A stretch of 64,000 bases of DNA from Butyrivibrio sp. AE3009 (GTDB lineage: Bacteria > Bacillota > Clostridia > Lachnospirales > Lachnospiraceae). Below the pieces are notes generated by a model. That model worked only from the letters and a program-made list of their open reading frames with translations, did not search any database and was not told the DNA's origin. A program made the position numbers and the translations under genes. The DNA lies in contig NZ_ATVS01000019.1 in NCBI RefSeq assembly GCF_000420845.1, forward strand, positions 1 through 64,000. The letters run 5' to 3'. This document shows, piece by piece, positions 1-9,216 of this stretch; the stretch's first letter is position 1; each line of letters begins with the position of its first letter.

Positions 1-23
1 GCTGGTACATCAAGTTCGCTAGA

Positions 24-95
24 GCGATAGACGGGGCTCGAACCCGCGGTCTCCACCTTGGCAAGGTGGCGCTTTACCAACTAAGCTACTATCGC
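24..95 (-). tRNA. tRNA-Gly (anticodon GCC)
   Basis: Read on the minus strand, the 72 bases fold as a cloverleaf: the acceptor arm GCGATAG pairs with CTATCGC, the anticodon stem CCACC/GGTGG encloses the loop TTGCCAA, and the T arm holds GGTTCGAGC. The anticodon GCC reads glycine codons GGC and GGU. The 3' CCA is not encoded and would be added after transcription. A near-consensus promoter lies upstream on the same strand. Confidence 0.95.
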
Positions 96-132
96 ATTTA
101 ATCGACACATTTATTAGCGGCGACAACAATTG

Positions 133-161
133 ATTTTAGAATAAATTTGGTGTATTGTCAA
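133..161 (-). promoter_or_regulatory. Promoter of the tRNA-Gly gene
   Basis: On the minus strand a perfect TTGACA -35 box (156-161) is separated by 17 bases from a TAAAAT -10 box (133-138). The predicted start falls about 30 bases before the tRNA 5' end. Strength and placement suit a stable-RNA promoter. Confidence 0.7.
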
Positions 162-220
162 CATATAATTTAAAAAAATTTTAATTTATTTCCGGATTTA
201 TTTTTTGAAAGGTGATATAT

Positions 221-1510
221 ATGAGTAAAATCAGCTGCAGCAACGCACAGGTAATCCTGAAAAAGCGCGAGGGTCGTGAGTTTAAGGCCGGCGGAGCATG
301 GATATATGACAATGAGATCGACAGGATCGAGGGAAGCTTTGAGAATGGTGATATTATCGAGCTTCACGATTTTGACGGATATTTCCTCGGATATGGTTTC
401 ATTAATATGAACTCCAAGATCAGAGTTCGCATCATGTCCAGGAGGAAAGAGCATCCTGTGAACGAGGAGCTCATCGAGAAGAGAATAAGCGATGCCTGGA
501 ATCACAGAAAAGAAGTCATGAAGAGCTACATGCTGGAGTACCTGTCTAAGGACCAGGGAGCTTCAGACCATGAGCCCGGAGCAGATGAGTTTACAAGACT
601 TTCCACAAGACTTATCTTCGGCGAGGCTGATTTCCTCCCCGGAATCACGATAGACAAGTTCTCGGATGTTCTCGTTATCGAGTCCCTTGCCCTTGGCACG
701 GACCGAATGAAGGAGCTTATCATCGATACCTGCAAAAAAGTTCTTGCCAAAGACGGCGTGAAGATCCGCGGCGTCTATGAGAGAAGCGATGCCAAGGTTC
801 GTGAGCTGGAGGGCCTTGAGAGATGCAAGGGCTTTATCGGAGAGCCCTTTGACACTAAGGTTATGATCGAGGAGAACGGTGTTAAGTACTACGTAGATGT
901 TGAGAACGGCCAGAAGACCGGCTTTTTCCTTGACCAGAAGTTCAACAGACAGTCCATCAGAGGCCTTTGCAAGGGTAAAAAAGTTCTGGACTGCTTTACA
1001 CACACCGGCTCCTTTGCTCTTAACGCAGCGGCAGCAGGGGCTTCTTCAGTAATAGGTGTTGATGCATCAGATCTTGGCTGCAAGCAGGCTGAGGAGAATG
1101 CGGCCCTTAACGGCCTTGAGAATATTGCCACCTTCAAGTGCGCGGATGTATTTGAGCTTCTTCCCAATCTTGAGAAAAAAGGTGAGAAGTTCGATGTTGT
1201 AATTCTTGATCCGCCTGCTTTTACCAAGTCAAGAGCTTCTATCAAGAAGGCTGTTACCGGCTACAAGGAGATCAACCTCCGCGGTATGAAGCTGGTTAAG
1301 GACGGGGGCTATCTTGCAACCTGTTCCTGCTCACACTTCATGGATGAGGAGCTTTTCCTTAAGACCATTGCGGACGCTGCCCGTGATGCCCACAAGAGAC
1401 TGTGCCAGGTGGAATTTCGCCAGCAGGCAGCAGATCACCCGATCCTGTGGGGCGGCGCTGCTTCCTACTATCTGAAATTCGTGATCTTCAGAGTCAGCGA
1501 CGAAGTATAA
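221..1510 (+). CDS. rlmI: Class I SAM-dependent 23S rRNA cytosine-C5 methyltransferase, RlmI family
   Basis: This protein of about 429 residues should methylate C5 of a cytosine in 23S rRNA, as RlmI does. An N-terminal PUA-like RNA-binding segment (about residues 1-75) is followed by the family motif NGQKTGFFLDQ, the SAM motif I DCFTHTGSFALNAA, motif IV DPPAFTKSR and a cysteine-rich motif VI, CSCSH, where the catalytic cysteine is expected. The ATG at 221 is chosen because GAAAGGTG (207-214) sits at good spacing; a GTG at 212 lies inside that site. It appears to be a single-gene unit next to the divergent tRNA. The family assignment is firm; the exact target base is inferred. Confidence 0.88.
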   Translation: MSKISCSNAQVILKKREGREFKAGGAWIYDNEIDRIEGSFENGDIIELHDFDGYFLGYGFINMNSKIRVRIMSRRKEHPVNEELIEKRISDAWNHRKEVMKSYMLEYLSKDQGASDHEPGADEFTRLSTRLIFGEADFLPGITIDKFSDVLVIESLALGTDRMKELIIDTCKKVLAKDGVKIRGVYERSDAKVRELEGLERCKGFIGEPFDTKVMIEENGVKYYVDVENGQKTGFFLDQKFNRQSIRGLCKGKKVLDCFTHTGSFALNAAAAGASSVIGVDASDLGCKQAEENAALNGLENIATFKCADVFELLPNLEKKGEKFDVVILDPPAFTKSRASIKKAVTGYKEINLRGMKLVKDGGYLATCSCSHFMDEELFLKTIADAARDAHKRLCQVEFRQQAADHPILWGGAASYYLKFVIFRVSDEV

Positions 1511-1590
1511 TGAAGCCACAACATATTTTATACAATTTGTTTATTGTTTGTTTATTTGCGGATTAAAAAGAACGATATTACAATAATTGT

Positions 1591-2691
1591 ATGAATGACG
1601 ACAATGAACTGTTGTCCCGTAGGGACAGGACATACAGGGAGAATGAGAGCGGCGACTACTTCAATCGAAGCCAGTATCTGGCAGTGGCCGTTTCTTTTTG
1701 TGTGATCCACATTCTCTTCGAGTTCATGTATTATTATCTGGGTTGTATACCAATGGCCATCATCAATGCGCCGGTTATTTTTCTCTACGTGGGCTGTACC
1801 GCATTGGTTCTTAAGAGCAAGACTCAGATCACTATGTGGGTGATGCTGTTTGAGGTGTATTTCCATGTCATATTTGCAACCATATTCATGGGACTTCACT
1901 GTGGATATCAGCTGTGGCTCTTCGGAACCTTTGCCTGTATCTTCCTTCCTTTGTTCCAGGAGGGACTTTCTAAGAGTATGAAGTTCCAGATTGCCTTTTT
2001 TGCCTTTGTGATACTGGCAACTTTCCAGGTCTTGACCTTTATGGGAACCAATGGATGGTTTCCGACAAAATATTCACCCCCTTATAACATATCCAGGATT
2101 ATTTATCACGTGAATGCAACCACCAGTTTTTGTAGCATTTCGATATACACCTTTGTTTACAATTACAGCATGAGTAAGAAAAACAGAGAGATCAAGCGGG
2201 CTGCGGATCACGACTATCTGACGGGAATCTTCAACAGGCACAGGATTCAGATCATTCTTGAAGCGGAAGCCAAAAGGGAGCATATGCTGGGCAAAGAAGA
2301 TCTGTCCGTCGCCATACTTGATATAGATCATTTCAAACAGGTTAACGATACCTACGGACATGCTGCAGGTGATGCAATCCTCAAAGGAATTGCAGAGGTG
2401 TTTGCCGGGCATAGTTCCTACGGACTCTTGTACGGCAGGTGGGGCGGAGAGGAGTTTCTTCTTATCGCACCGGAGGATTGTGCCTATGATGATTTTGCCG
2501 GGATGCTGGAGGGTATAAGGAGAGAGATTGAGGAAAAAGAGTTCTCTTTTGCCGGACAGTTGATCCATGTTACGGTTTCTATAGGCGCCGCTGCATATAA
2601 AGACGGCATGAGTGTGGAGAAGCTTGTCAGCACAGCTGATGACAGGCTCTATACAGCCAAGGAATCCGGCAGAAACCGTGTGATTACGTGA
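1591..2691 (+). CDS. Membrane diguanylate cyclase (GGDEF protein)
   Basis: The 366-residue protein should make cyclic di-GMP from two GTP. About six hydrophobic segments fill residues 29-195, forming an uncharacterised membrane sensor module, and a complete GGDEF domain follows. The active-site motif is GGEEF (about residues 286-290), preceded by the usual DIDHFKQVNDTYGHAAGD substrate-binding stretch. No RxxD inhibitory site is seen just upstream of GGEEF, so product inhibition may be weak. The ribosome binding site before the ATG is poor. The signal sensed is unknown. Confidence 0.88.
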   Translation: MNDDNELLSRRDRTYRENESGDYFNRSQYLAVAVSFCVIHILFEFMYYYLGCIPMAIINAPVIFLYVGCTALVLKSKTQITMWVMLFEVYFHVIFATIFMGLHCGYQLWLFGTFACIFLPLFQEGLSKSMKFQIAFFAFVILATFQVLTFMGTNGWFPTKYSPPYNISRIIYHVNATTSFCSISIYTFVYNYSMSKKNREIKRAADHDYLTGIFNRHRIQIILEAEAKREHMLGKEDLSVAILDIDHFKQVNDTYGHAAGDAILKGIAEVFAGHSSYGLLYGRWGGEEFLLIAPEDCAYDDFAGMLEGIRREIEEKEFSFAGQLIHVTVSIGAAAYKDGMSVEKLVSTADDRLYTAKESGRNRVIT

Positions 2692-2832
2692 CTTTTGGTC
2701 ATTTATATATTGTTGACGACAGTTTCCTGTAAGTATAGAATGGTTTTGCACAATAAAAGTGCTCACAACGTCATATGCTTACAGGATTCTTTTTATGCGG
2801 GGCATATGGACGAAATGCAGAAAGGACAGGTT

Positions 2833-3306
2833 ATGACAGATTACAGATTACTGACACAGCAGCTTAAGTCACTGGCGGAGGATGAGCCTAATTTCATCCC
2901 GGTTTTATCCAACGCTTCGGCACTTATTTACGATAACCTTGAAGACCTTAACTGGGCGGGCTTCTATCTGATGGACAAGGGAGCTCTGCTTCTGGGACCC
3001 TTCCAGGGTAAGGTGGCCTGCATCAGGATTCCCCTGGGAAAAGGAGTGTGCGGCACAGCGGCAGGAGAGGACAGAACTCTTCTGGTTCCAAACGTTCATG
3101 AGTTTCCGGGACATATCGCCTGTGACGGGGCCTCCAACTCTGAGATAGTGGTGCCTATTCACAGGAAGGATGGCAAGGTCATCGGAGTATTGGATATCGA
3201 CAGCCCGAAGCTTGAGAGATTTAGCGAAGAAGACAGAGAAGGCCTTGAGGATCTGGTGAAGGCCATTGAAGAAGTGACACAGTTTGACGGGATCAGTTTT
3301 GACTGA
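2833..3306 (+). CDS. msrC: Free-methionine-R-sulfoxide reductase (GAF-domain fRMsr)
   Basis: A single-domain GAF protein of 157 residues that reduces free methionine-R-sulfoxide. The three cysteines of the family are all present, in VACIRI, GKGVCGTA and HIACDGAS, together with the NWAGFYL and GVLDIDSP signatures, so it should be active. The frame is open back to 2695, but the ATG at 2833 follows AAAGGACAGG and gives the family's usual length. It precedes the threonine aldolase gene by about 30 bases and may share its transcript. Confidence 0.9.
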   Translation: MTDYRLLTQQLKSLAEDEPNFIPVLSNASALIYDNLEDLNWAGFYLMDKGALLLGPFQGKVACIRIPLGKGVCGTAAGEDRTLLVPNVHEFPGHIACDGASNSEIVVPIHRKDGKVIGVLDIDSPKLERFSEEDREGLEDLVKAIEEVTQFDGISFD

Positions 3307-3336
3307 TTTATGATTAATCAAAGAGGTGCATAGAAA

Positions 3337-4398
3337 ATGATTTCATTTTCCAGTGATTATACAAAGGGCGCACATCCGAATATCCTACAGCGCCTTGCAG
3401 AGACTAATTTTGAACAGAATACGGGCTACGGCACCGACAGGCACTGCGAAGCCGCAGCTGAGAAGATCAGGAAGGCCTGCGGACTTGATGATGCGCAGAT
3501 TTTCTTTCTTGTGGGTGGAACCCAGACCAATCAGACCATAATCGATATGGTGCTTGGGCCCTACGAGGGCGTTGTTGCTGCAACGACAGGACATATCGCA
3601 GCTCACGAGGCAGGGGCCATTGAGTTCTCAGGCCACAAGGTATTGACGATAGACTGTCACGGAGAGGAGACCGATACCGCCAAGTACGGAGACAACATCG
3701 GCAAGATCTCAGCGACTGCACTGACGGAGCTGCTGGAGAGATTCTATGGCGACGACAACCATGAGCACATGGTATTTCCCGGAGCGGTGTATATCTCCCA
3801 TCCCACGGAGTACGGAACTCTGTATACCAAAAGAGAACTTAATGATATTTCTGCTGTCTGCAGGCAGTATCAGATTCCGCTCTTCCTGGACGGAGCAAGA
3901 CTTGGCTACGGACTTATGAGCCGCAGAACCGATGTGACGATTCAGGATATAGCGGGGGCTGTTGACGTATTCTACATCGGAGGAACCAAGGTGGGAGCCA
4001 TGTTCGGTGAGGCTGTAGTCTTCACTCATAAGGATGCGGTCAAGCACCCCATACCGATAATCAAGCAGCACGGAGCGCTCCTTGCCAAGGGGTGGCTCCT
4101 GGGAGTTCAGTTCGACACACTATTTACGGATGACTTGTACTTTGAGATCAGCAGAAATGCCATAGATATGGCAGAGCTTGTAAAAGAGGGGCTGGTTAAA
4201 AAAGGCTATAAGATGTTCCTGGATTCTCCTACTAATCAGCAGTTCGTTATCATGGATAATGAGAAGCTAAAAGAGTTTGATGGAAAAGTTGGGTACGGAT
4301 TCTGGGAGAAGTATGATGATACCCATACTGTAATAAGATTTGCCACAGATTGGGCGACGACGAAGGAAGATGTGGAGAAGTTGATGGAGTTGCTGTAA
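3337..4398 (+). CDS. ltaE: Low-specificity threonine aldolase-type PLP lyase
   Basis: The 353-residue cytoplasmic PLP enzyme belongs to the beta-eliminating lyase / threonine aldolase family, which cleaves L-threonine or L-allo-threonine to glycine and acetaldehyde. The N-terminal SSDYTKGAHPNIL, the GGTQTNQT cofactor-loop motif, the FLDGARLGYG segment and the PLP lysine in GGTKVGAMFGEA (about Lys218) are present. AGAGGTG precedes the ATG. The gene is convergent with the GH28 gene, and a palindromic repeat lies between them. Substrate preference cannot be read from sequence. Confidence 0.87.
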   Translation: MISFSSDYTKGAHPNILQRLAETNFEQNTGYGTDRHCEAAAEKIRKACGLDDAQIFFLVGGTQTNQTIIDMVLGPYEGVVAATTGHIAAHEAGAIEFSGHKVLTIDCHGEETDTAKYGDNIGKISATALTELLERFYGDDNHEHMVFPGAVYISHPTEYGTLYTKRELNDISAVCRQYQIPLFLDGARLGYGLMSRRTDVTIQDIAGAVDVFYIGGTKVGAMFGEAVVFTHKDAVKHPIPIIKQHGALLAKGWLLGVQFDTLFTDDLYFEISRNAIDMAELVKEGLVKKGYKMFLDSPTNQQFVIMDNEKLKEFDGKVGYGFWEKYDDTHTVIRFATDWATTKEDVEKLMELL

Positions 4399-4404
4399 GT
4401 TGAT

Positions 4405-4472
4405 GAGATGACAAGGGGATGACAACCGTCCCCATTGACTCGCAACCGTCCCCTTGTCATCTCAAACCGTCC
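4405..4472. repeat. Palindrome with tandem CAACCGTCCCC repeats between convergent genes
   Basis: Perfect 15-base arms (4405-4419 and 4449-4463) enclose a 29-base loop. Inside, CAACCGTCCCC occurs at 4423-4433 and 4443-4453 with a 20-base period, and a third partial copy follows at 4465-4472. The right arm overlaps the stop codon of the GH28 gene. There is no run of T after the stem, so it is not a classical terminator, although it could work as a bidirectional one. It looks like a short interspersed repeat of REP type. Confidence 0.6.
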
Positions 4473-6000
4473 TCAATCCCTCAAAGCTCACATCCTCACA
4501 GTACTCCATATGAATACTGTCTACTCCCTGTACAGGATTCTCCATTGTAATATCCTTAAATCTCACATTCTTAAGTTCAAATCCCGGCACATCAAAGCCG
4601 CTCAGATATATAGAAGGGCAGCTGTACCAGGTATTATTCCCATTGTTGTTATCAAGATATCTTCCAAGCAAATGCAATCTCTCATAATGGAAGTCGCTGA
4701 ATACAGGTGGCACCGGTGCGCCTTCACCGTCGTCGTTGTAGCCGACGGAGTGGATCTGGACGTGGGAGGCGGTGATGTCTCTTACGATCATGCCGCGAAC
4801 GTAGCCGCCGCGCTTCTTGGTGGCTTTGATCTCGATGCCGGACCAGGTGGGACCCATATCGCAGTCCCAGAGCCTTATATCTTCAACACCGCCGGACATC
4901 TCGCTGCCGATGCAGAGGCCGTGGCCGAAATGGCAGATGCTGTCGAAGACACGGATGTGCTCCGTGGGCCTTTTTATCACGTTTCCTTCAGGATTTTTGC
5001 CGGACTTAATGGCAACAGAGTCATCCTCTGTATAAAAATCGCAGGCATATAATGTGGAATTGGTGGAGGAATCCGGATCCCATCCGTCTCCGTTCCACAC
5101 TCCCTGGGACTTGATCGTGCAATGATCCGTAACAATCTCGTCCGAATAAATAAAATGCAGGTTCCAGGCAGGGGCAAAGCCCAGAGTAAGGCCGTGGATC
5201 CAGACATTCTGGCAGTTACTCATGTTGATGAGACGACCCCTCGCTCTGCTGGCGATGGTCTCGGGCTTTTCATACTCTTTTATCCTGTCACCCAGAGACT
5301 TGATGAAGTCCTTGAGCCTTATTGCTTCAAGAGACGCGATGGACTTGGCAAGAGGTGCGCCGCCACCAAGAATTGACCCTTTTCCGCGAATGATTACATT
5401 GCTGCAGTTATAGCCGCCGTTACGGTCCAGGGTTCCCAGATTCAAGAGACTTCTGTAGCACTCCATCTCATAGCCTTCGAAGCGGCTGTGAATCTTGGGC
5501 AGGTAGTCATCGGGAATTACGCTTCCCTGTAAAAGAGCGTCTTTTTCCAGATACAGCTCAGAGTCAGAGTGCATATCAAGAGCTCCTGTCAGGAAATCGC
5601 CCTTTGGAATATACACATAGGAGTCCGAGGTGCAGTCGTTAAGAGCCGCCTGAATGGCAGCAGTGTTCATGGTCATGCCGTCGCCTACAGCGTTGTAGGG
5701 AGGCTTCGTTATATCAATTCTCTTTTTGGTCTTGCCCGTGCAGAAGTAGATCCTGCCAAGAGACATGGGAGGCATGCCGTTTCTGGCATCCTCGAGAGTG
5801 GACAGAAGAACCTCCACTTCATAGTCTGTCTCGGGGGTGAGTCCCTCAAGGGAAAAATGTGTTTTTTCAACAATAGCTTTGTTCTCGCCGTTTAGATATA
5901 CGAGATATCTGCAGCCGGGAGTTGCTTCCAGTGGCATGTCCCAGAAGATTTCAGCTTCGGTGTCTGTGGTTCGATAGTCAAGTAAAAAAGAAAATTCCAT
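4462..6000 (-). CDS. GH28 family polygalacturonase-like hydrolase with N-terminal fibronectin-III-like domain
   Basis: About 512 residues. An N-terminal fibronectin-III-like segment (about 1-95) is followed by a GH28 right-handed beta-helix. The family's catalytic regions are recognisable: WNGDGWDPDSS (about 302), EDDSVAIKSG (about 324), GHGLCIGSEMSGG (about 357) and WSGIEIKATKKRGG (about 387). No signal peptide is seen, so it probably trims imported pectin oligosaccharides in the cytoplasm, likely as an exo-enzyme. The frame is open to 6114, but GGAAAGGG before the ATG at 6000 and the domain boundary favour the shorter start. Monomer versus dimer release is not predictable. Confidence 0.87.
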   Translation of the reverse strand: MEFSFLLDYRTTDTEAEIFWDMPLEATPGCRYLVYLNGENKAIVEKTHFSLEGLTPETDYEVEVLLSTLEDARNGMPPMSLGRIYFCTGKTKKRIDITKPPYNAVGDGMTMNTAAIQAALNDCTSDSYVYIPKGDFLTGALDMHSDSELYLEKDALLQGSVIPDDYLPKIHSRFEGYEMECYRSLLNLGTLDRNGGYNCSNVIIRGKGSILGGGAPLAKSIASLEAIRLKDFIKSLGDRIKEYEKPETIASRARGRLINMSNCQNVWIHGLTLGFAPAWNLHFIYSDEIVTDHCTIKSQGVWNGDGWDPDSSTNSTLYACDFYTEDDSVAIKSGKNPEGNVIKRPTEHIRVFDSICHFGHGLCIGSEMSGGVEDIRLWDCDMGPTWSGIEIKATKKRGGYVRGMIVRDITASHVQIHSVGYNDDGEGAPVPPVFSDFHYERLHLLGRYLDNNNGNNTWYSCPSIYLSGFDVPGFELKNVRFKDITMENPVQGVDSIHMEYCEDVSFEGLRTV

Positions 6001-6133
6001 AAGAGCCCTTTCCGGATCAAGTCCAAATCTAATAGATAAATCATAACCTCGGGCGATTAGGATTTCAAATGATAAGTTTATAAAAAGATGGCGCAGATGG
6101 CGATAAATGCCCATAATTACAGCAATATTTGAG

Positions 6134-6162
6134 TTGACGATAGACTGAGCCGTGTATATAAT
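6134..6162 (+). promoter_or_regulatory. Sigma-70 type promoter of the acidic secreted repeat protein
   Basis: TTGACG (6134-6139) and a perfect TATAAT (6157-6162) are separated by exactly 17 bases. They lie about 40 bases upstream of the ATG at 6205, which has an AGAAGGGAG ribosome binding site. The strength fits an abundant surface protein. Confidence 0.7.
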
Positions 6163-6204
6163 TTTTAATGCTTTAATATGAAAACCAGAAGGGAGTAATT
6201 AGGT

Positions 6205-8340
6205 ATGAAACGACGCGTTTTGGGGGCAATTCTTGGCTTGACCCTGTCTGCTGTTCTGGCAGTTACATCAAGCGTACCTTCATTTGCCGCAGAGGACTTC
6301 TCAGCAGAGCTTGAGGAAGCGGTATTCGAAGAGGTTCAGGAAGAGATCACCGAAGATGAAGAGGCTACAGAAGAGGTAGCAGAAGAGGCTTCTGAAGAAA
6401 CATCCGAGGAGACAGCAGAGGATGAGTACTTCGTAGAGCCCGAAGAAGAGACAGTTTCCTTCGATGTTGAAGAGGCTGTAGAAGAAGTAACAGAAGATAC
6501 AGAGGAAGCTGATCTTACAGAAGAGGAACTTCCCGTATCCGATGAAGAGATCACAGAGCCTATAGCAGATCCTGCTAAGGAGCCTGTACAGGAGCCTGAG
6601 GAAGGCTGGAAGAACGCAGAGTACACTGTTGTTTTCCACGCTAACACAGGCAAGAAAGATATCAAAGAGAAAAAGACATTCAAAGTTGAAGATAAGGACC
6701 AGGTGTTATCTACTGCATTCACTAAGCAGGGATACAGACTGACATCCTGGAGCTCCAAGAAGCCTGTGTTCAAGGTTGCAGTTGATGCTACTGTTGATGC
6801 ACTGGTTAAGAACTACGCTGATGCTAACTCTCTTACAACCGTTGATCTGTATGCAGACTGGGAGCAGAACGAGTACAGCATCGTATTTTTCGATAATGAC
6901 GGCAACAAGCTCGAGGCTCAGCCTCTTGGCAATTACAGCCTTGTTAAGTATGAGGAGAAGGTTAACTTCATCTCAGCTGCAACCCAGATGAATGTTAATC
7001 TTCCTGACGGAGTTACCATCAAGGGCTTCTCCAAGACCAAGGAAGGTGACCGCAAGATTGATTTTGCACTTAACAAGGACTACAGCAAGCTTGTAGATGT
7101 TCACGAGGGAACACTTGAAGTTTATCCCGTTCTTGGTGAGGGCGAGTACACAATCAACATGATGCTTGATTCTAATGTAACTCTTTCCAAGAAGATCACA
7201 TCTTACAAGTCAGGCAAGAAAGTAGCACTTCCTACAGCTAAGAAGACAGGCTACAAGTTCCTTGGATGGGTTGCTCTTGATTCAGACGGCAATCCTCTTA
7301 GCGAAGAAGCTCTCAAGGAGCTCGAGGACGTATATGCTACCAAGACAGTTAAGGATGCTGACGGAAATCAGTGGACTGTAGTTACAGCAATCAAGAAAAC
7401 TGCTAAGCAGACCGTTTACATTGGCTCTTACTTCGAGGCATTAAGATTCAAGATCAGCATCGATCCCAACGGAAAAGGTGTTGAGCGCAGCGGCGAAGAA
7501 AAGAATATCGCACTTAAGAAAAAGACCTATTGGGCAACATTTGACTACGATGGTGAGCCCAAAGATATGGCGTTCACACCTGAGGTATCCAGAAAGGGAT
7601 ATACACTTGTTGGTTTCTCTCTTAAGAAAAAGATCAAGTCAGAAGCAGATCTTATCGACGGAGACGATTTTACCGGATTCACAACTAAGGCCGGTGTGAC
7701 GATCTATTGCATCTGGCAGGCTAATCCTTATAACGTATATTACATGAACAGCGCAGCTGCCTGCGATCCTGCAGCAGCTAAAAAGATCACCGACGAAACA
7801 GAGTTTTCAGAGGTTCTTATTGATGGAACACGTGCCTCTCACGAGAACTACAAAGAAGAGACCAAGTATTTCGGAAGCGTATCCAAGCTCACACCCGCAA
7901 CCTATCCAGGCTGCAAATTCCTTGGCTGGATGCTCGCAGATGGATGCGCAGCCAAGGTTGCAACAGATAGGAACGGATTCGTTACCAAGGTTCTTGCAGA
8001 TAACGAGGAAGATCTGTTTGTATATGCCGTATTCGCTGAGAACTCATACAAGCTCAAATTCAACACCAACGGCGGAACAATCCTTGTTGACGGAGCAGAG
8101 AAGAAGGGCGTAGTTGACCTTATGAACAACACAACAGTTCTTCCTGTTAAGAATGCCAAGGAAATCAATGATGCCATTGCTGCTTTCACAGGATCTGTTA
8201 AGAGAGAGGGCTACAAGTGCGTTGGAGTTGCTCTTGATGCCAAGGGCAAGAAGCCTGTAACAGAAGAGACAGTAGGAGCTCTTTCCAAGAAGGCTAACAG
8301 CAAAGTAACATTATATGCTATCTGGGAAAAAGATAACTAA
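6205..8340 (+). CDS. Secreted acidic protein with Listeria-Bacteroides (InlB B-type) repeats
   Basis: This 711-residue protein has a signal peptide ending near PSFAAED (about residue 29), then about 100 residues dominated by glutamate (EEVAEEASEETSEETAED style), then several beta-grasp repeats of the Listeria-Bacteroides type. Those repeats are marked by YKFLGWVAL, YTLVGFSLKKK, CKFLGWMLADG and the ending VTLYAIW. No LPxTG motif, SLH domain or catalytic domain is visible. It is likely an extracellular structural or adhesive protein, and the acidic stretch may bind cations or the cell surface. It has its own strong promoter and looks monocistronic. Function is not established. Confidence 0.78.
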   Translation: MKRRVLGAILGLTLSAVLAVTSSVPSFAAEDFSAELEEAVFEEVQEEITEDEEATEEVAEEASEETSEETAEDEYFVEPEEETVSFDVEEAVEEVTEDTEEADLTEEELPVSDEEITEPIADPAKEPVQEPEEGWKNAEYTVVFHANTGKKDIKEKKTFKVEDKDQVLSTAFTKQGYRLTSWSSKKPVFKVAVDATVDALVKNYADANSLTTVDLYADWEQNEYSIVFFDNDGNKLEAQPLGNYSLVKYEEKVNFISAATQMNVNLPDGVTIKGFSKTKEGDRKIDFALNKDYSKLVDVHEGTLEVYPVLGEGEYTINMMLDSNVTLSKKITSYKSGKKVALPTAKKTGYKFLGWVALDSDGNPLSEEALKELEDVYATKTVKDADGNQWTVVTAIKKTAKQTVYIGSYFEALRFKISIDPNGKGVERSGEEKNIALKKKTYWATFDYDGEPKDMAFTPEVSRKGYTLVGFSLKKKIKSEADLIDGDDFTGFTTKAGVTIYCIWQANPYNVYYMNSAAACDPAAAKKITDETEFSEVLIDGTRASHENYKEETKYFGSVSKLTPATYPGCKFLGWMLADGCAAKVATDRNGFVTKVLADNEEDLFVYAVFAENSYKLKFNTNGGTILVDGAEKKGVVDLMNNTTVLPVKNAKEINDAIAAFTGSVKREGYKCVGVALDAKGKKPVTEETVGALSKKANSKVTLYAIWEKDN

Positions 8341-8413
8341 TCCACCTGCTAACAGTGCTATAATATTCAGAGAATAATTGTGCGAAGAAGCACATAAATA
8401 GGAGGAAAAAGGT

Positions 8414-9103
8414 ATGAGGAAATATGTTGCGGAATGTATTGGAACTTGTGTACTTGTTGTGCTTGGCTGTGGTACAGCGATGCTTGTTGGCTGTGATGCC
8501 ATGAGCGGCTGCGGCTACCTTCTGACAGCCCTTGCCTTTGGTCTTACCATTGTGGGTATGGCTTACTGCATCGGCAACGTTTCAGGCTGCCACATCAATC
8601 CTGCCGTTTCTCTGGGAGTATTTTTAAACGGTGGAATGAACATGGCTCAGTTTATTGCTTATGTAATTGCTCAGTGTCTTGGCGGTATCGTAGGATCAGG
8701 TATCCTTGCAGCAATCTTCACTCTCGGACAGATTGATGATGCTACAGGCGGATTTGGTGCCAACGGTCTTGACGGTGTAAGCGGAAGCTTCGTTGCCGGC
8801 CTTATCGTAGAGATCGTTCTTACCTATATCTTTGTTCTTACAATCCTTGGTGTTACATCACCCAAGGCTAAGCACGGCTCCTTTGGCGGACTTATCATCG
8901 GTCTTACACTGACCCTGGTACACATCTTCGGAATCGGCCTTACAGGCACCTCCGTTAACCCCGCAAGAAGCCTTGGCCCTGCAATCTTTGCAGCAATCAC
9001 AGGCAATACAGCACCCATCATTTCTGTTTGGGTATTCATCGTTGGCCCTCTTGTAGGTGCAGCACTTGCAGCATTTACACACAAGGCTTTCGAGAAGGAA
9101 TAA
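8414..9103 (+). CDS. aqpZ: Aquaporin Z-type water channel (MIP family)
   Basis: The 229-residue protein has the six-helix MIP fold with both half-helix signatures, HINPAVSLG and SVNPARSLG. The histidine before the second signature (LVHIFGIGLTGTSVNPARS) matches the AqpZ-type constriction site rather than the wider glycerol channel, so water transport is the best prediction. An ATG follows AGGAGGAAAAAGGT, and a TATAAT box occurs about 55 bases upstream. A strong terminator follows, so it is probably a single-gene unit. Confidence 0.9.
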   Translation: MRKYVAECIGTCVLVVLGCGTAMLVGCDAMSGCGYLLTALAFGLTIVGMAYCIGNVSGCHINPAVSLGVFLNGGMNMAQFIAYVIAQCLGGIVGSGILAAIFTLGQIDDATGGFGANGLDGVSGSFVAGLIVEIVLTYIFVLTILGVTSPKAKHGSFGGLIIGLTLTLVHIFGIGLTGTSVNPARSLGPAIFAAITGNTAPIISVWVFIVGPLVGAALAAFTHKAFEKE

Positions 9104-9136
9104 TCCACGGATTATCTTATAATCAGCATCACAAAG

Positions 9137-9168
9137 TACCGGGCAAATCGCTGCCCGGTATTTTTTTT
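9137..9168 (+). terminator. Rho-independent terminator after aqpZ
   Basis: A 9-base-pair stem, TACCGGGCA/TGCCCGGTA, has a 7-base loop and is followed by a run of eight T. It closes the aquaporin transcription unit. Confidence 0.9.
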
Positions 9169-9216
9169 GCTGTTCATAGGAAGTGGTCCGCCGTGTTATA
9201 ATGTTAAGGATTATGA

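Noticed and set aside
4435..5052. Long plus-strand frame opposite the GH28 gene
   Set aside because: It lies antisense to a clear GH28 coding region, has no recognisable domain and has no ribosome binding site; it is a shadow of the real frame.
6301..6773. Minus-strand frames opposite the acidic secreted protein
   Set aside because: Their Cys/Leu-rich or Ser-rich content is simply the complement of repeated glutamate codons.
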